From assembly GCA_016794425.1 (NCBI GenBank), contig JAEUHR010000004.1, positions 1-64,000 of the forward strand: 64,000 nt of DNA, given 5' to 3'. The DNA comes from Planctomycetota bacterium. Its GTDB lineage: Bacteria > Planctomycetota > UBA1135 > UBA2386. The translations under genes and the position numbers were made by a program. Below are positions 43,775-56,651 of this stretch, one piece after another. Below the pieces are notes generated by a model. That model was not told the DNA's origin, did no database searches, and was given only the letters and a program-made list of their open reading frames with translations. Every line of letters starts with the position of its first letter. Position 1 is the first letter of the stretch.

Positions 43775-44274
43775 GGCCGCGCCGGCCGCAGCATGTCGTT
43801 GCGCCGGCTCGTGTAGCAGGCGAAGTGCAGCGCGGCGATCGCGACCGCGTAGACCGAGGCCGCCGCGGCGGAGTCGCCGGACCAGATCGCGTTGCCGCGC
43901 AGCGCCACGAACATCGCGGCAGGGGTCGGCAGCACGACGGCGGCGAGCCAGCCCAGCGCCTGCGGTGCGACGTGGTCGCGCGCCACGCGGTCGACGCAGC
44001 GCTGGAACAGCCGGCTCGAGGCGAGCCCGAGCAGCGTGTGGCCGCCGAGCAGCCAGATCCGTTCGCCCTCGGCCCCGACGGCCAGCAGACCGATCGCCAG
44101 CGCGCCCCAGCGGATCACGAACAGGATCCACATCGCCGCGAAGCCGCCGAGGCCCGACTTGCCGTGCCCGGGCCGGATGCCGCACAGCTCGCCCCAGCCG
44201 GCGGCGATCTGGGCGCTGATCAGCAGCGTGAACACGAGGGCGAGGTCCACTCCGATGGTCGCGAGGATCTGCAC
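43756..44274 (-). CDS. Small multi-pass membrane protein
   Basis: 172 residues with about five hydrophobic segments: ILATIGVDLALVFTLLISAQIAAGW, FAAMWILFVIRWGALAIGLLAVG, LLGGHTLLGLASSRLF, ALGWLAAVVLPTPAAMFVAL and AASVYAVAIAALHFACY. The family is not recognised. GTG start at 44274, six bases after CCGGATGAC on the minus strand. Divergent from the 124-residue protein at 44374 with only 99 bases between. Confidence 0.66.
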   Translation of the reverse strand: MQILATIGVDLALVFTLLISAQIAAGWGELCGIRPGHGKSGLGGFAAMWILFVIRWGALAIGLLAVGAEGERIWLLGGHTLLGLASSRLFQRCVDRVARDHVAPQALGWLAAVVLPTPAAMFVALRGNAIWSGDSAAAASVYAVAIAALHFACYTSRRNDMLRPARPQPATH

Positions 44275-44280
44275 GGACCG

Positions 44281-44289
44281 GTCATCCGG
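44281..44289 (-). promoter_or_regulatory. CCGGATGAC motif six bases before the membrane gene
   Basis: Minus-strand CCGGATGAC, six bases, then GTG 44274. Same arrangement as at 40914 and 44359. Confidence 0.4.
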
Positions 44290-44358
44290 AGCCGCGGCCG
44301 GCCGTGGCAGCGGACCTCGAGCGAGCGGTGGAAATCCGCGCCACGGTCGCCGCGCGAT

Positions 44359-44367
44359 CCGGATGAC
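44359..44367 (+). promoter_or_regulatory. CCGGATGAC motif six bases before the gene at 44374
   Basis: CCGGATGAC, six bases, ATG 44374. Together with the copy at 44281 it forms a divergent pair 69 bases apart. Confidence 0.4.
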
Positions 44368-44373
44368 CCTGGC

Positions 44374-44748
44374 ATGAGCAACACCAAGACCGTCCTCGAG
44401 TCGTTCGAAGTGAAGGACCTCGAAGACAACTCCATGATCCGTGTCCTCGTCGAGCACTGCACCGAAGTCGGCAACGAGGGCAAGCCCGGCATCCAGGTCC
44501 ACTACATGGGGAACATCGTCTGCTTCGAGCCGCTGATGGCCGCTCGGCTGGCCTACCAGGCGCGCAAGGCCGGCAACACCGAACTGCTGCTCGAGGACCG
44601 GTCGTGGCTCGTGCACCAGGACCAGTTCGTGAAGCTGTTCCTCGTGCTCGACGGCAAGCCGCAGGTGCGCGTCGAGGTCAAGACGCGGTCGAAGTCGAAG
44701 CCGGTCGTCAAGACCTACCCGCTGCCGTTCTCGCTCGACGAGGAGTGA
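44374..44748 (+). CDS. Conserved-looking small protein of unknown function
   Basis: 124 residues, no signal peptide or helix of membrane type. The sequence alternates beta-like stretches (SMIRVLVEHCTEVGN, GIQVHYMGNIVCFEPL, FVKLFLVLDGKPQVRVEVKTR) with one helix (MAARLAYQARKAGN) and is less GC-biased and more Lys/Asn-rich than its neighbours. Hence it is probably a highly expressed or conserved protein. I do not recognise the family. First of three same-strand genes (gaps 31 and 9 bases) running toward the kinase/ECF pair. Confidence 0.7.
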   Translation: MSNTKTVLESFEVKDLEDNSMIRVLVEHCTEVGNEGKPGIQVHYMGNIVCFEPLMAARLAYQARKAGNTELLLEDRSWLVHQDQFVKLFLVLDGKPQVRVEVKTRSKSKPVVKTYPLPFSLDEE

Positions 44749-44779
44749 GCCGAACCGTCGTCCCGCCCGCGAGGTACCC

Positions 44780-45484
44780 ATGGTCACCGAAGCCCCGATC
44801 GTCGACGTCGTCCGTTCGTTCCTGCGCGCGCAGTGGACCGGCGATCGCGCCCTGCTGGCGCGCGTCTGCCGGCCGCATGCCGGCCTCGAAGCGCTGGCGG
44901 CGCCGCGCGCTGAGCGCACCGGTGTGCCGGGACCGGAAGTGCTCGACCGTCTGCAGACGTCGGTGCACGAACTGCGCCTGGACCGGCACCTGGTGCACGC
45001 GTTCTTCGGCGGCACGGTGCACCTGCTGGTGGTGCAGCGCGACGGCGGCGAACTGCGCGTCGACCCGCGCTACGCGCTGGCCGCGCTGCAGCCCGACGAC
45101 GAGCGGCGCGAACTGATCCGCCGCTACTACTACGCGCTGCTGCTCGGCGACGGCGAGGCGCTCGCCGAGCTCGCGTTCGATCCACGCGGCACCGAACTGC
45201 TGGTGCATCCGGCGCCGCCGCCCGGCGACCGCGGCCAGCTCGAGCACGTCGCGGCGACGATGGGCCTCGTGCGCCTCGAGGCGGGCGAGTCGTTCGTCGT
45301 ACCCAAGGGCGTCGAGTTCGTCGGGCCGCGCCACGCGGAGCTCGGCATCGAGGTCTGGAGCGCGCTCGCGCCCGACGGCGAGATCCCGTTCCTGTTGCGG
45401 CGCCGCGACGGCGCCTGGAAGGTGATCCCGTTCCACTTCATCCAGGCCGCCATCGTCGCGCGCGGCGGTCCCGTCGTCGGCTGA
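44780..45484 (+). CDS. Uncharacterised protein, two NTF2-like halves possible
   Basis: 234 residues. An N-terminal segment VTEAPIVDVVRSFLRAQWTGDRALLARVCRPHAGLEAL and a later RRYYYALLLGDGEALAELAFDPRGTELL look like repeated SnoaL/NTF2-type starts. The C-terminus IPFLLRRRDGAWKVIPFHFIQAAI is the typical closing strand pair of that fold. No catalytic residue can be named. GAGG nine to six bases before ATG 44780. Followed after nine bases by the next gene. Confidence 0.62.
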   Translation: MVTEAPIVDVVRSFLRAQWTGDRALLARVCRPHAGLEALAAPRAERTGVPGPEVLDRLQTSVHELRLDRHLVHAFFGGTVHLLVVQRDGGELRVDPRYALAALQPDDERRELIRRYYYALLLGDGEALAELAFDPRGTELLVHPAPPPGDRGQLEHVAATMGLVRLEAGESFVVPKGVEFVGPRHAELGIEVWSALAPDGEIPFLLRRRDGAWKVIPFHFIQAAIVARGGPVVG

Positions 45485-45493
45485 GGTTGCACC

Positions 45494-46672
45494 ATGGTCT
45501 CGTTCCGCACGTTCGTGAAGGAAGGCGCGCTCGCGCAACTCGACTTCCGCGTCGACCATCCCGCCGACTGGGTGTCGGTGCCGGCGCCCGACGCGGAGAA
45601 CGACTTCGAGGATCCGCTGCACGTGGCGCCGATCGCGCTGCTGATGGCGCCGTACGCGGCGATCGCGTTCGCGGTCGCCGCGCGCCCCGTCTACGAGGAC
45701 GGCACGGTCGCGCAGTGGCTCGGCTGGATGGCGCGCCAGCGCGGCCTCGACCCGGGCGGCATCGAGGCGCAGAAGCTCGGCGCGCTGGACGGCGTCGCCT
45801 GCTGGGGCATGCAGACCGACGGCGACGCGGTGATCCGGACCCGCCTCGTGATGTGCGAGGACGGCGGGCGCGTCCTGCACCTCGCGTGCATGGCGCCCGA
45901 CGCGCTGTGGACGAGCGTGCAGGCGACGTTCGTGCGCATGCTCGAGTCGTTCACGCTGGCCGCGCCGCGCGGCCGCACCAGGCAGCTGGCGTCCGACGAC
46001 GAGCCGCTGCAGGCGAACACGCTCGCAGTGCCGGCGGCGCCGGCGCCGGGCCGCGGGCCGCTGCCGATGCCCGATGTCGACGGTGCCGACGCGAAGATCG
46101 AGCCGGGCGAAGTGGTCGCCGCCGACGTGGCGCTGGCCGCGACGATGGCGACGTTCGCGCCCGAGCATCCGTTCAACGTCCGCATGCGCGACACGGACTC
46201 CGGCCGCGTGCCGGACGTGCTCGACTACCACGACCAGGAGCGCTGGGCGACGCTGGCCCCGGCGACGCTGGGCGCCACGCTGCGCGTGCCGTTCGGCTGG
46301 CACGTGCTCGACGACGGCAGGCGCGTGCTGGTGTTCGACGCCGACGGCCGCACGCAGGTCCACCTGGGGCTCTTGCCGCGCGAGGGCCGCGCCGACGCGG
46401 CGATCCTGGCCGCGAAGGTGCCCGACCTGCAGCGACAGTGGCCGCAGATGCGCCACCAGCGCACGACCGTGCAGGGCCGCGAGTGCCTGCTGGTGCGCGA
46501 CGCGGTCCTCGACGGAGCGCCGATCGAACAGGCCTACCTGCTGCAGGCGGCGCCGGGCGAGCGCGTGCTGCAGGTCCGTGTCACCGCGACGCCATCGGAC
46601 TTCCGGCGCGCGTGCGACCTGGCCTCGGTGCTGCTGCGCGACCTGCGGTTCGACACCGCGACGGACGGCTGA
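45494..46672 (+). CDS. Uncharacterised protein with DcrB/PsbP-like domains
   Basis: 392 residues in two similar halves. One starts LDFRVDHPADWVSVPAPDAENDFEDPLHVAP; the second starts LRVPFGWHVLDDGRRVLVFDADGRTQVHLGLLP. Each ends in a helix-strand element resembling the DcrB/DUF1795-PsbP fold (FVRMLESFTLA; ACDLASVLLRDLRF). Such domains occur in accessory proteins of secretion systems and lipoproteins, but no signal peptide is present here. The linker is Pro/Ala-rich. It precedes the kinase gene by 36 bases. Role unknown. Confidence 0.65.
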   Translation: MVSFRTFVKEGALAQLDFRVDHPADWVSVPAPDAENDFEDPLHVAPIALLMAPYAAIAFAVAARPVYEDGTVAQWLGWMARQRGLDPGGIEAQKLGALDGVACWGMQTDGDAVIRTRLVMCEDGGRVLHLACMAPDALWTSVQATFVRMLESFTLAAPRGRTRQLASDDEPLQANTLAVPAAPAPGRGPLPMPDVDGADAKIEPGEVVAADVALAATMATFAPEHPFNVRMRDTDSGRVPDVLDYHDQERWATLAPATLGATLRVPFGWHVLDDGRRVLVFDADGRTQVHLGLLPREGRADAAILAAKVPDLQRQWPQMRHQRTTVQGRECLLVRDAVLDGAPIEQAYLLQAAPGERVLQVRVTATPSDFRRACDLASVLLRDLRFDTATDG

Positions 46673-46692
46673 TCCCGGTGCCCGCGGGGCGC

Positions 46693-46698
46693 TAGCAT
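46693..46698 (+). promoter_or_regulatory. TAGCAT -10-like box before the kinase gene
   Basis: TAGCAT ten bases before ATG 46709 and overlapping an earlier ATG at 46697. CTGATC 18 bases upstream is a weak -35. Favours 46709 as the real start. Confidence 0.45.
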
Positions 46699-46708
46699 GC
46701 GCGGCCAG

Positions 46709-49528
<2,820 letters not shown>

Positions 49529-49552
49529 CCGCGGCAGCGGCCGGGTGCGTGG

Positions 49553-49558
49553 TAGCAT
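49553..49558 (+). promoter_or_regulatory. TAGCAT -10-like box before the ECF sigma gene
   Basis: TAGCAT nine bases before ATG 49568, identical to the box before the kinase gene; no clear -35. Suggests the sigma gene may also have its own leaderless transcript. Confidence 0.4.
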
Positions 49559-49567
49559 CCCGCCGCG

Positions 49568-50137
49568 ATGGCCGACGATCTGAACCAGTTGCTGCAGGCG
49601 GCCAGCCGCCACGACGCCGCCGCCGTGGCCACGCTGCTGCAGCAGCATCTGCCAGCGCTGCGCGCGTTCGTGCGGCTGAAGGCCGGGCCGTCGCTGCTGG
49701 CGCGCGAGTCGTGCAGCGACCTGGCGCAGTCGGTGTGCCGCGACGTGCTGGAGAACGCCGACCGGTTCCGATTCGGCGGCGAGGCCGAGTTCCGCAAGTG
49801 GCTCTTCACGACCGCGATGCGCAAGATCGCCGACCGTGCCGAGCACTGGCGGGCCGGCAAGCGCGACCCGCGCCGCGAGCAGGGCGGCCTGGACGAGCAG
49901 GAGATTCAGGGCCTGCAGGGGCTGTGCACACCGAGCCGGCAGGCGGCGGCCCGCGAGGAGCTGGCGCGCGCCGAAGAGGCGTTCGCGACGCTCGCGCCCG
50001 AGAAGCAGGAGGTCGTGCTGATGGCGCGCCTGATGGGCATGAGCCACGCGCAGATCGCCGGCGAACTCGGCAAGACCGAGGTCGCGGTGCGGTCGATCCT
50101 CAGCCGGGCGCTGGCCGAACTGGCCGCGCGCCTGTGA
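49568..50137 (+). CDS. ECF-family RNA polymerase sigma factor (kinase-linked)
   Basis: 189 residues. Region 2: LLQQHLPALRAFVRLKAGPSLLARESCSDLAQSVCRDVLENADRFRFGGEAEFRKWLFTTAMRKIADR, with the DLAQSV core-binding and -10 helix. Region 4: AEEAFATLAPEKQEVVLMARLMGMSHAQIAGELGKTEVAVRSILSRALAEL, a -35-reading helix-turn-helix. This matches the planctomycete ECF groups coupled to Ser/Thr kinases rather than anti-sigma factors. The kinase gene directly upstream is the likely regulator. Confidence 0.9.
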   Translation: MADDLNQLLQAASRHDAAAVATLLQQHLPALRAFVRLKAGPSLLARESCSDLAQSVCRDVLENADRFRFGGEAEFRKWLFTTAMRKIADRAEHWRAGKRDPRREQGGLDEQEIQGLQGLCTPSRQAAAREELARAEEAFATLAPEKQEVVLMARLMGMSHAQIAGELGKTEVAVRSILSRALAELAARL

Positions 50138-50179
50138 CGGCGTGACGGCCGCGGCGGTCCCGCGCGAACGCGCGCGGCG

Positions 50180-51991
<1,812 letters not shown>

Positions 51992-52066
51992 GTTCGTTGC
52001 AGGCGACGCGGCGCGCCCGGCGGGCAAGAGGTCGGCCGGGGGCGCGCCAGGGTTGGCGGGCGGAGC

Positions 52067-52072
52067 ATGTTA
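52067..52072 (-). promoter_or_regulatory. TAACAT -10-like box upstream of lepA
   Basis: Minus-strand TAACAT 75 bases before the GTG of lepA; gives a leader of about 70 bases. No clear -35. Confidence 0.35.
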
Positions 52073-52131
52073 GCCCGGCGCCGGCACGGCCACCACGCCG
52101 GAACGCGCGGAACGGCGCCGCGGCGCGCCGT

Positions 52132-53778
52132 TCAGGCCGGTTCGCGCACCAGCGAGTGCAGCCGCTGCCACAGTTCGCTCGGCGTGAACGGCTTCGGCAG
52201 CACCGGGATGTGCGGCGGCAGGCACGCGCCGCGTTCGGCATAGCCGGTGACCAGCAGCACCGGCTGGTCCGGGACGAGATCGTGGATGTGGCCGACCAGT
52301 TCGACGCCGTCCATGCCGGGCATCAGCACGTCGCTGACGACCACGTCGAAGCGCCGTTGCGCCAGCGCCGCCAGCGCTTCGTCGCCCGAGCCCACGTCGA
52401 CGACGTCGCAGCCCAGCGAACGCATGCCGGAGCCCATCGCGCGCCGAACGGCGGTCTGGTCGTCGACCAGCAGCACCGTGGTCGGCCGGCCGTTCGCGCG
52501 CGGCGACGGGGCGTCGGCGACCGGTCGCGCGGCCTGCGGCTGCGCCGTGGTCACGGGCAGCGTCACGACGAAGGTCGAACCGCAGCCGGGCTGGCTGGTC
52601 ACCGCGATGTCGCCGCCGAGGTGCGAGACGATGCCGTAGCAGATCGACAGGCCGAGGCCGGTGCTGCTCCCGTCGCGTTTGGTCGAGAACAACGGCTCGA
52701 ACACGCGGGCGCGGACCTTGTCGTCCATGCCGATGCCGTCGTCGGTGACCGCGAGCTCGGCCAGCCGGCCGCCGCCGGGCCGCGTGCGTTCGCCGACCGC
52801 GATCGTCAGGTGGCCGCCGCGCGGCATCGCATCGCGCGCATTGGCGACCAGGTTGCGCAGCACCTGCAGCAGCTGCGCGCGGTTCGCTTCGATCGGCAGC
52901 GACGCGGCCCGCTGGACGACCGCGAGCCGCACGTGTTCGCCGGCGAGGTGCGCCAGTGACTGGCGCGCCTCGGCGACCAGCGCGACCAGGTCGACGGCCT
53001 CGGTCTGCAGGGGCCGCGGCCGCGCGAAGTCGAGCAGCTGGCGCGTCAGGTCGCTGGCCTCACCGACCACGGCCAGCAGTTCTTCGGCCTGCGCGCGCAC
53101 CGGCGAGCCGACCGGCGCCTCGAAGCGCAGCATGTCGGCATGCCCCATCATCGCCGTCATCAGGTTGTTGAAGTCGTGGGCGATACCGCCGGCGAGCAGG
53201 CCGAGGCTCTCCATCTTGCGCGCCTGCAGCAGCCGCTGTTGGGTCGCCTCGCGCGACAGGAACGTGGCCAGCAGGTCGGCGACGGCGCGTGCGAACGGCA
53301 GCTCGGCGCGTTGCCAGTCGGTCGGCCGGTCGGCGTAGAGCATGAACTTGCCGAGCAGCCGGCCGCCCGCGACCAGCGGCAGGAATGCCAGCGCGGCGAT
53401 GCCCTCGGCGGCGAACACCGCGGCCAGGTCGCACGTGACCGGATGCGTGCGCACGTCGTCGACCAGGATCTCGGCCGGCTCGAGGCAGTCCGGCGGCCAC
53501 GGCGAATGCCCGTCGACGCGCGCCCGGTAGGTGTCGGACAGGCCGCGGAACGCGCGGAACCGCATCGCGCCGGTCGGGTCGAGCGTCAGTACCGACGTGC
53601 GCTGCAGACCGGTGCCCTCGGCGAGTGCGTCGACGACTGCATCGAACATCGGTTCGAGCCGGTCGGCGTTCGCCAGCGTGTGGCACAGCTGCACGATCCG
53701 CTGCAGTCGTTCGTGCTCGGTGGGCACGCCGGGCAGCAGGACCGTGCGTGACGACGCCGATCGGCCGGTCTCGGTCAT
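52132..53778 (-). CDS. Hybrid sensor histidine kinase (GAF, HisKA/HATPase, receiver)
   Basis: 548 residues, no membrane segment, so a cytoplasmic sensor. Residues ~25-180 are a GAF domain (ADRLEPMFDAVVDALAEGTGLQRTSVLTLD). The dimerisation helix with phospho-His is in GLLAGGIAHDFNNLMTAMMG (~200). The HATPase boxes are NLVANARDAMPRGG, VTDDGIGMDD, EPLFSTKRDGSSTGLGLSICYGIV. A C-terminal receiver (~425-545) has VLLVDDQ, phospho-Asp in VVVSDVLMPGMDG (~481), and the conserved Lys in PVLPKPF. The signal and response are unknown. TAACAT six bases before the ATG suggests a leaderless transcript. Confidence 0.92.
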   Translation of the reverse strand: MTETGRSASSRTVLLPGVPTEHERLQRIVQLCHTLANADRLEPMFDAVVDALAEGTGLQRTSVLTLDPTGAMRFRAFRGLSDTYRARVDGHSPWPPDCLEPAEILVDDVRTHPVTCDLAAVFAAEGIAALAFLPLVAGGRLLGKFMLYADRPTDWQRAELPFARAVADLLATFLSREATQQRLLQARKMESLGLLAGGIAHDFNNLMTAMMGHADMLRFEAPVGSPVRAQAEELLAVVGEASDLTRQLLDFARPRPLQTEAVDLVALVAEARQSLAHLAGEHVRLAVVQRAASLPIEANRAQLLQVLRNLVANARDAMPRGGHLTIAVGERTRPGGGRLAELAVTDDGIGMDDKVRARVFEPLFSTKRDGSSTGLGLSICYGIVSHLGGDIAVTSQPGCGSTFVVTLPVTTAQPQAARPVADAPSPRANGRPTTVLLVDDQTAVRRAMGSGMRSLGCDVVDVGSGDEALAALAQRRFDVVVSDVLMPGMDGVELVGHIHDLVPDQPVLLVTGYAERGACLPPHIPVLPKPFTPSELWQRLHSLVREPA

Positions 53779-53784
53779 CCCTGC

Positions 53785-53790
53785 ATGTTA
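53785..53790 (-). promoter_or_regulatory. TAACAT -10-like box at the histidine kinase start
   Basis: Minus-strand TAACAT, six bases, ATG 53778. Same hexamer as upstream of lepA. Confidence 0.4.
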
Positions 53791-53839
53791 CGCACCCGGT
53801 CGCCCCGGACATCGGCCCAGGCGTGGATCCGCGGCCGGC

Positions 53840-55858
53840 TCACGGTCCGAGGCGAAACGCGCGCGCCTCGATCGTCAGCGGCGCGTCGGCGTCGCTGTCG
53901 GCGTAGAGGCCGATGCGCGGGTCGCCGTTGTGCAGCAGCTTCGGGTCGAGTTTCAGCTCGGCGCCGGCACCGCGCAGCACGCAGCCTTGTGGCGTCCGGG
54001 CGAAGGCGATCGGCAGCCAGCCGTCCAGCTGCCACGCGTCGACCCGGACCTTCACGCGGCGCAGTTCGGTCCACTTGCCCCCCGCGAACCTGTAGGCGTG
54101 CAGCCACAGGTCCTGGCGGTCGCGGCGCAGGAAGCCGGCCGCGTAGTCGTGCGGGCCGGCCGCGTCGAAGCACAGCCCGGCCGATGCCCCCGTCGCCGGC
54201 AGGCGCACGTGCACCGCGACTTCGGCCGGCGGCGGCATGTCGGCCTTGGACATCAGCACGCTGAGCGAGCCTGGCGCGACGTCGATGCGTGCCGCCGGCC
54301 CTTCGACCGTCCATGCCGGGCTGCGGCTGTCGAGCAGCCGACCGTTCGCGAACCACTCGCGCAGCACCGCGCCGTCGTCGGCCGGCGGCGCCAGCTCGGC
54401 CGCGCGAGCGGTCGCCTGCGCGAGGTTCCACGCCTGCACGGCCTCGGTGGCGGCTTCGAGCCGCGCGGTCGTGCCGCCGGCGTCGAAGCGTGCGGCGGCC
54501 GCCACCAGCACGAAGGCCGCGCGTACCTGGCCGGCGGCGGCGTAGCGATCGGCGAGCCCGACCAGCTGCGCCGCGGCCTCGAGCGCGGCCTTCTTGCGGC
54601 GGGCGGCCAGCGGGTCGGTCTGTTCGAGTTCCTGCTCGATCACCTTGTCGAGGCTGTCGCGCAGCCGGCCGGCGGGCATCTGGCGCACTTCGGCGAGGGC
54701 GCCGCGCAGGCGCCAGGCTGCCGCTTCGGCCTGCTTGTCGGCGCGCAGCTTCTTCGCGGCATCGACGGCACCGGCAATGGACTGCTGCAGCGCCGCGAGC
54801 CGCTGTTCGCGCAGTTCCTCGTCGGTGGGCTGGTCGGCGGGCAACGGATCGATGCGCAGCGTGCGCAGCTGCAGCGCGCCGGCCGGCGTGTCGACGACGC
54901 CGATGCTGAGGCCGACGAGGCCGCGGGCCGGCTGCGGCCACGTCGCGGTGACCGCCGGCTCGCCGTCGAGCTGCAGCTGCACCTGCGTGCCGGCGACGCG
55001 CAGCGCGAGGCGGCGGAAGCCGTCGGTGGTCGCAGTCGGCCGCACCCAGTTGCCGGCCAGTTCGGTGACGGCCGGCGGCGGCGTGAACAGGCGCAGATAG
55101 TAGCCCTTCATCCGGGCGTCGAAGATGCACTCGGCGCGGGCGCCGTCGACCGTGGCGTCGACGAAGCCGCCGAACACGATCGCGATGTTGTGCGGCTCGT
55201 CCGGCGCTTCGGGCCGGAACTCGAGCACGATCTCGTGGTCCTCGTGGCTGGCCTTCGTCATCCACATCGCCAGCGGTCCGTTGGCCGCCAGCGCCTCGGT
55301 CCGCAGCATCCCGTCGGCTTCGGTCCAGGTGCCGAACACGTGCAGCGTCGCGGTGCGCTGCAGCAGCGCCGCGGTCGCCACCTTCGGCGGCGCTGCCGGC
55401 ACCGCCGGCGCGGTGGCGGCGGGCGTGGGCCGCGCAGCGAGCAACGCCGCTCGCGCCTTGTCGGCCTGGAAGCGGTCGTAGTGCTGCGCGACGTCGACGC
55501 GCGCGAGCGCCGTGTCGAACCACTTGCGGCCGCGGTAGGCCTGGGCGAGGTCGAGCTGCTGGCGGGCGATCGCCTCGAAGGCGCGGCGGCGGTCCGGCTC
55601 GATCGGGTCGACCTCGCGCAGCAGGTCCCACGCCGCCAGCCGCGTCGCGCCGCGCACCGGATCGTCGGCCAGCGTCGCCAGGGCCGCGAGGGCTTCCCAG
55701 GCCAGCAGCACGGCGGCCTCGCGGTCGCCCTTGCGTGCCTGTGCCTCGGCGCGAGCGACCAGCGGCACCGGGTCGGCCGCGGCCGGTTCGGCCGGAGCCT
55801 GGCCGACGAGCAGGGAACTTGCCGTCAACAGCATCGGGATCAGGCGGGCACGCGGCAT
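53840..55858 (-). CDS. Secreted protein with two jelly-roll (LamG/DUF1080-like) domains
   Basis: 672 residues; signal peptide RARLIPMLLTASSLLVGQAP. A helical part (~30-150, VARAEAQARKGDREAAVLLAWEALAAL) precedes a first beta-sandwich domain (~165-325: HVFGTWTEADGMLRTEALAANGPLAMW, YYLRLFTPP, VQLQLDGEPAVTATWPQPARGLVGLSIG). A helical linker follows, then a second sandwich (~500-672: VAVHVRLPATGASAGLCFD, DLWLHAYRFAGGKWTELRRVKV, GDPRIGLYADSDADAPLTIEARAF). The layout resembles 3-keto-disaccharide hydrolase/LamG domains common in Planctomycetota, but catalytic residues cannot be assigned. AGGAG eight bases before ATG 55858. Divergent from the ECF sigma gene. Confidence 0.75.
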   Translation of the reverse strand: MPRARLIPMLLTASSLLVGQAPAEPAAADPVPLVARAEAQARKGDREAAVLLAWEALAALATLADDPVRGATRLAAWDLLREVDPIEPDRRRAFEAIARQQLDLAQAYRGRKWFDTALARVDVAQHYDRFQADKARAALLAARPTPAATAPAVPAAPPKVATAALLQRTATLHVFGTWTEADGMLRTEALAANGPLAMWMTKASHEDHEIVLEFRPEAPDEPHNIAIVFGGFVDATVDGARAECIFDARMKGYYLRLFTPPPAVTELAGNWVRPTATTDGFRRLALRVAGTQVQLQLDGEPAVTATWPQPARGLVGLSIGVVDTPAGALQLRTLRIDPLPADQPTDEELREQRLAALQQSIAGAVDAAKKLRADKQAEAAAWRLRGALAEVRQMPAGRLRDSLDKVIEQELEQTDPLAARRKKAALEAAAQLVGLADRYAAAGQVRAAFVLVAAAARFDAGGTTARLEAATEAVQAWNLAQATARAAELAPPADDGAVLREWFANGRLLDSRSPAWTVEGPAARIDVAPGSLSVLMSKADMPPPAEVAVHVRLPATGASAGLCFDAAGPHDYAAGFLRRDRQDLWLHAYRFAGGKWTELRRVKVRVDAWQLDGWLPIAFARTPQGCVLRGAGAELKLDPKLLHNGDPRIGLYADSDADAPLTIEARAFRLGP

Positions 55859-55883
55859 CGTTCGTCTCCTGCGAGAGCGGGCC

Positions 55884-55889
55884 ATGCTA
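55884..55889 (-). promoter_or_regulatory. TAGCAT -10-like box for the secreted jelly-roll protein
   Basis: Minus-strand TAGCAT about 25 bases before ATG 55858; the leader contains a Shine-Dalgarno (AGGAGA). TTGCCG 14 bases upstream is a short-spaced -35 candidate. Confidence 0.4.
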
Positions 55890-56072
55890 GGCAGCCGCGG
55901 GCACGGCAACCAGCCGCGCGGGAACAGGTTCGGGAGGGTGTCGGCGCCCGGACCGGAGTGGCGCGAGGGACTGGAACTGCCCTGCGACCGTGGCATCATC
56001 GCGCCGACGAGAAGAGGCCTGCTGAGATCCGGGCCTATTACCGACGCGCAGCCAAGCCGCGTCTCGCGACCC

Positions 56073-56639
56073 ATGACTGCGCCGGACCAACCAAAAGGGG
56101 ACGAGGAGATCGTGGCGCTGATGCGAGCCGGCGAGCCGGGGGGCCTCGAGCTGCTGCTGACCGTGCATGGCGGCCGGGTCCGGGCGGTACTCGGTGCCAT
56201 GCTCTGCATCGCCGACGACCACGCCGTCGAAGATGCAGTCTGCGATGCCGGTCTGGTGATGTTCCGACGTGCTCACAAGCTGGATCCGCAGCACAACCTG
56301 GGCGGCTACCTCTACGTGTCCGCGCGGCGCCTGCTGCGGCGACGCCTGAAGCGCACCAAGTGGTGGCACAAGCCACTCTGGGACGGCGCCGAAGAGCAGG
56401 TTGCTGCCCCGGCCGAGGGGATCACGCCGCCCGCCGGCCGGCTGGCCGAGCGCGTCCGCAAGGTGCTCGAGTGCCTGCCGACGGCCGAGCGCGAAGTCCT
56501 CGGCATCGACCTGGCGCACGACTTCCGGATCAAGGCCAAGGACGTCGCGCGGATGCTCGGCACCACGCAGAAGACCGTCTACTCGACTCGCAACCGCACC
56601 AAGGGCCGGCTGCAGCACCTGCTGCCGCCGCCCTCCTGA
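56073..56639 (+). CDS. ECF-family RNA polymerase sigma factor
   Basis: 188 residues. Region 2 is divergent (ELLLTVHGGRVRAVLGAMLCIADDHAVEDAVCDAGLVMFRRAHKLDPQHNLGGYLYVSARRLLRRRL). Region 4 is clear: LECLPTAEREVLGIDLAHDFRIKAKDVARMLGTTQKTVYSTRNRTKGRLQHLL. A membrane protein gene begins 12 bases after its stop with a strong Shine-Dalgarno, as is usual for a sigma/anti-sigma pair. The ATG at 56073 is the first plausible start after the divergent intergenic region. TATTAC at 56036-56041 is a weak -10 candidate. Confidence 0.85.
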   Translation: MTAPDQPKGDEEIVALMRAGEPGGLELLLTVHGGRVRAVLGAMLCIADDHAVEDAVCDAGLVMFRRAHKLDPQHNLGGYLYVSARRLLRRRLKRTKWWHKPLWDGAEEQVAAPAEGITPPAGRLAERVRKVLECLPTAEREVLGIDLAHDFRIKAKDVARMLGTTQKTVYSTRNRTKGRLQHLLPPPS

Positions 56640-56651
56640 CAGGAGGCTCGC

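Noticed and set aside
55859..56072. tRNA or other small RNA in the divergent gap
   Set aside because: No TTCGA T-loop, cloverleaf or CCA end could be found; only promoter-like hexamers.
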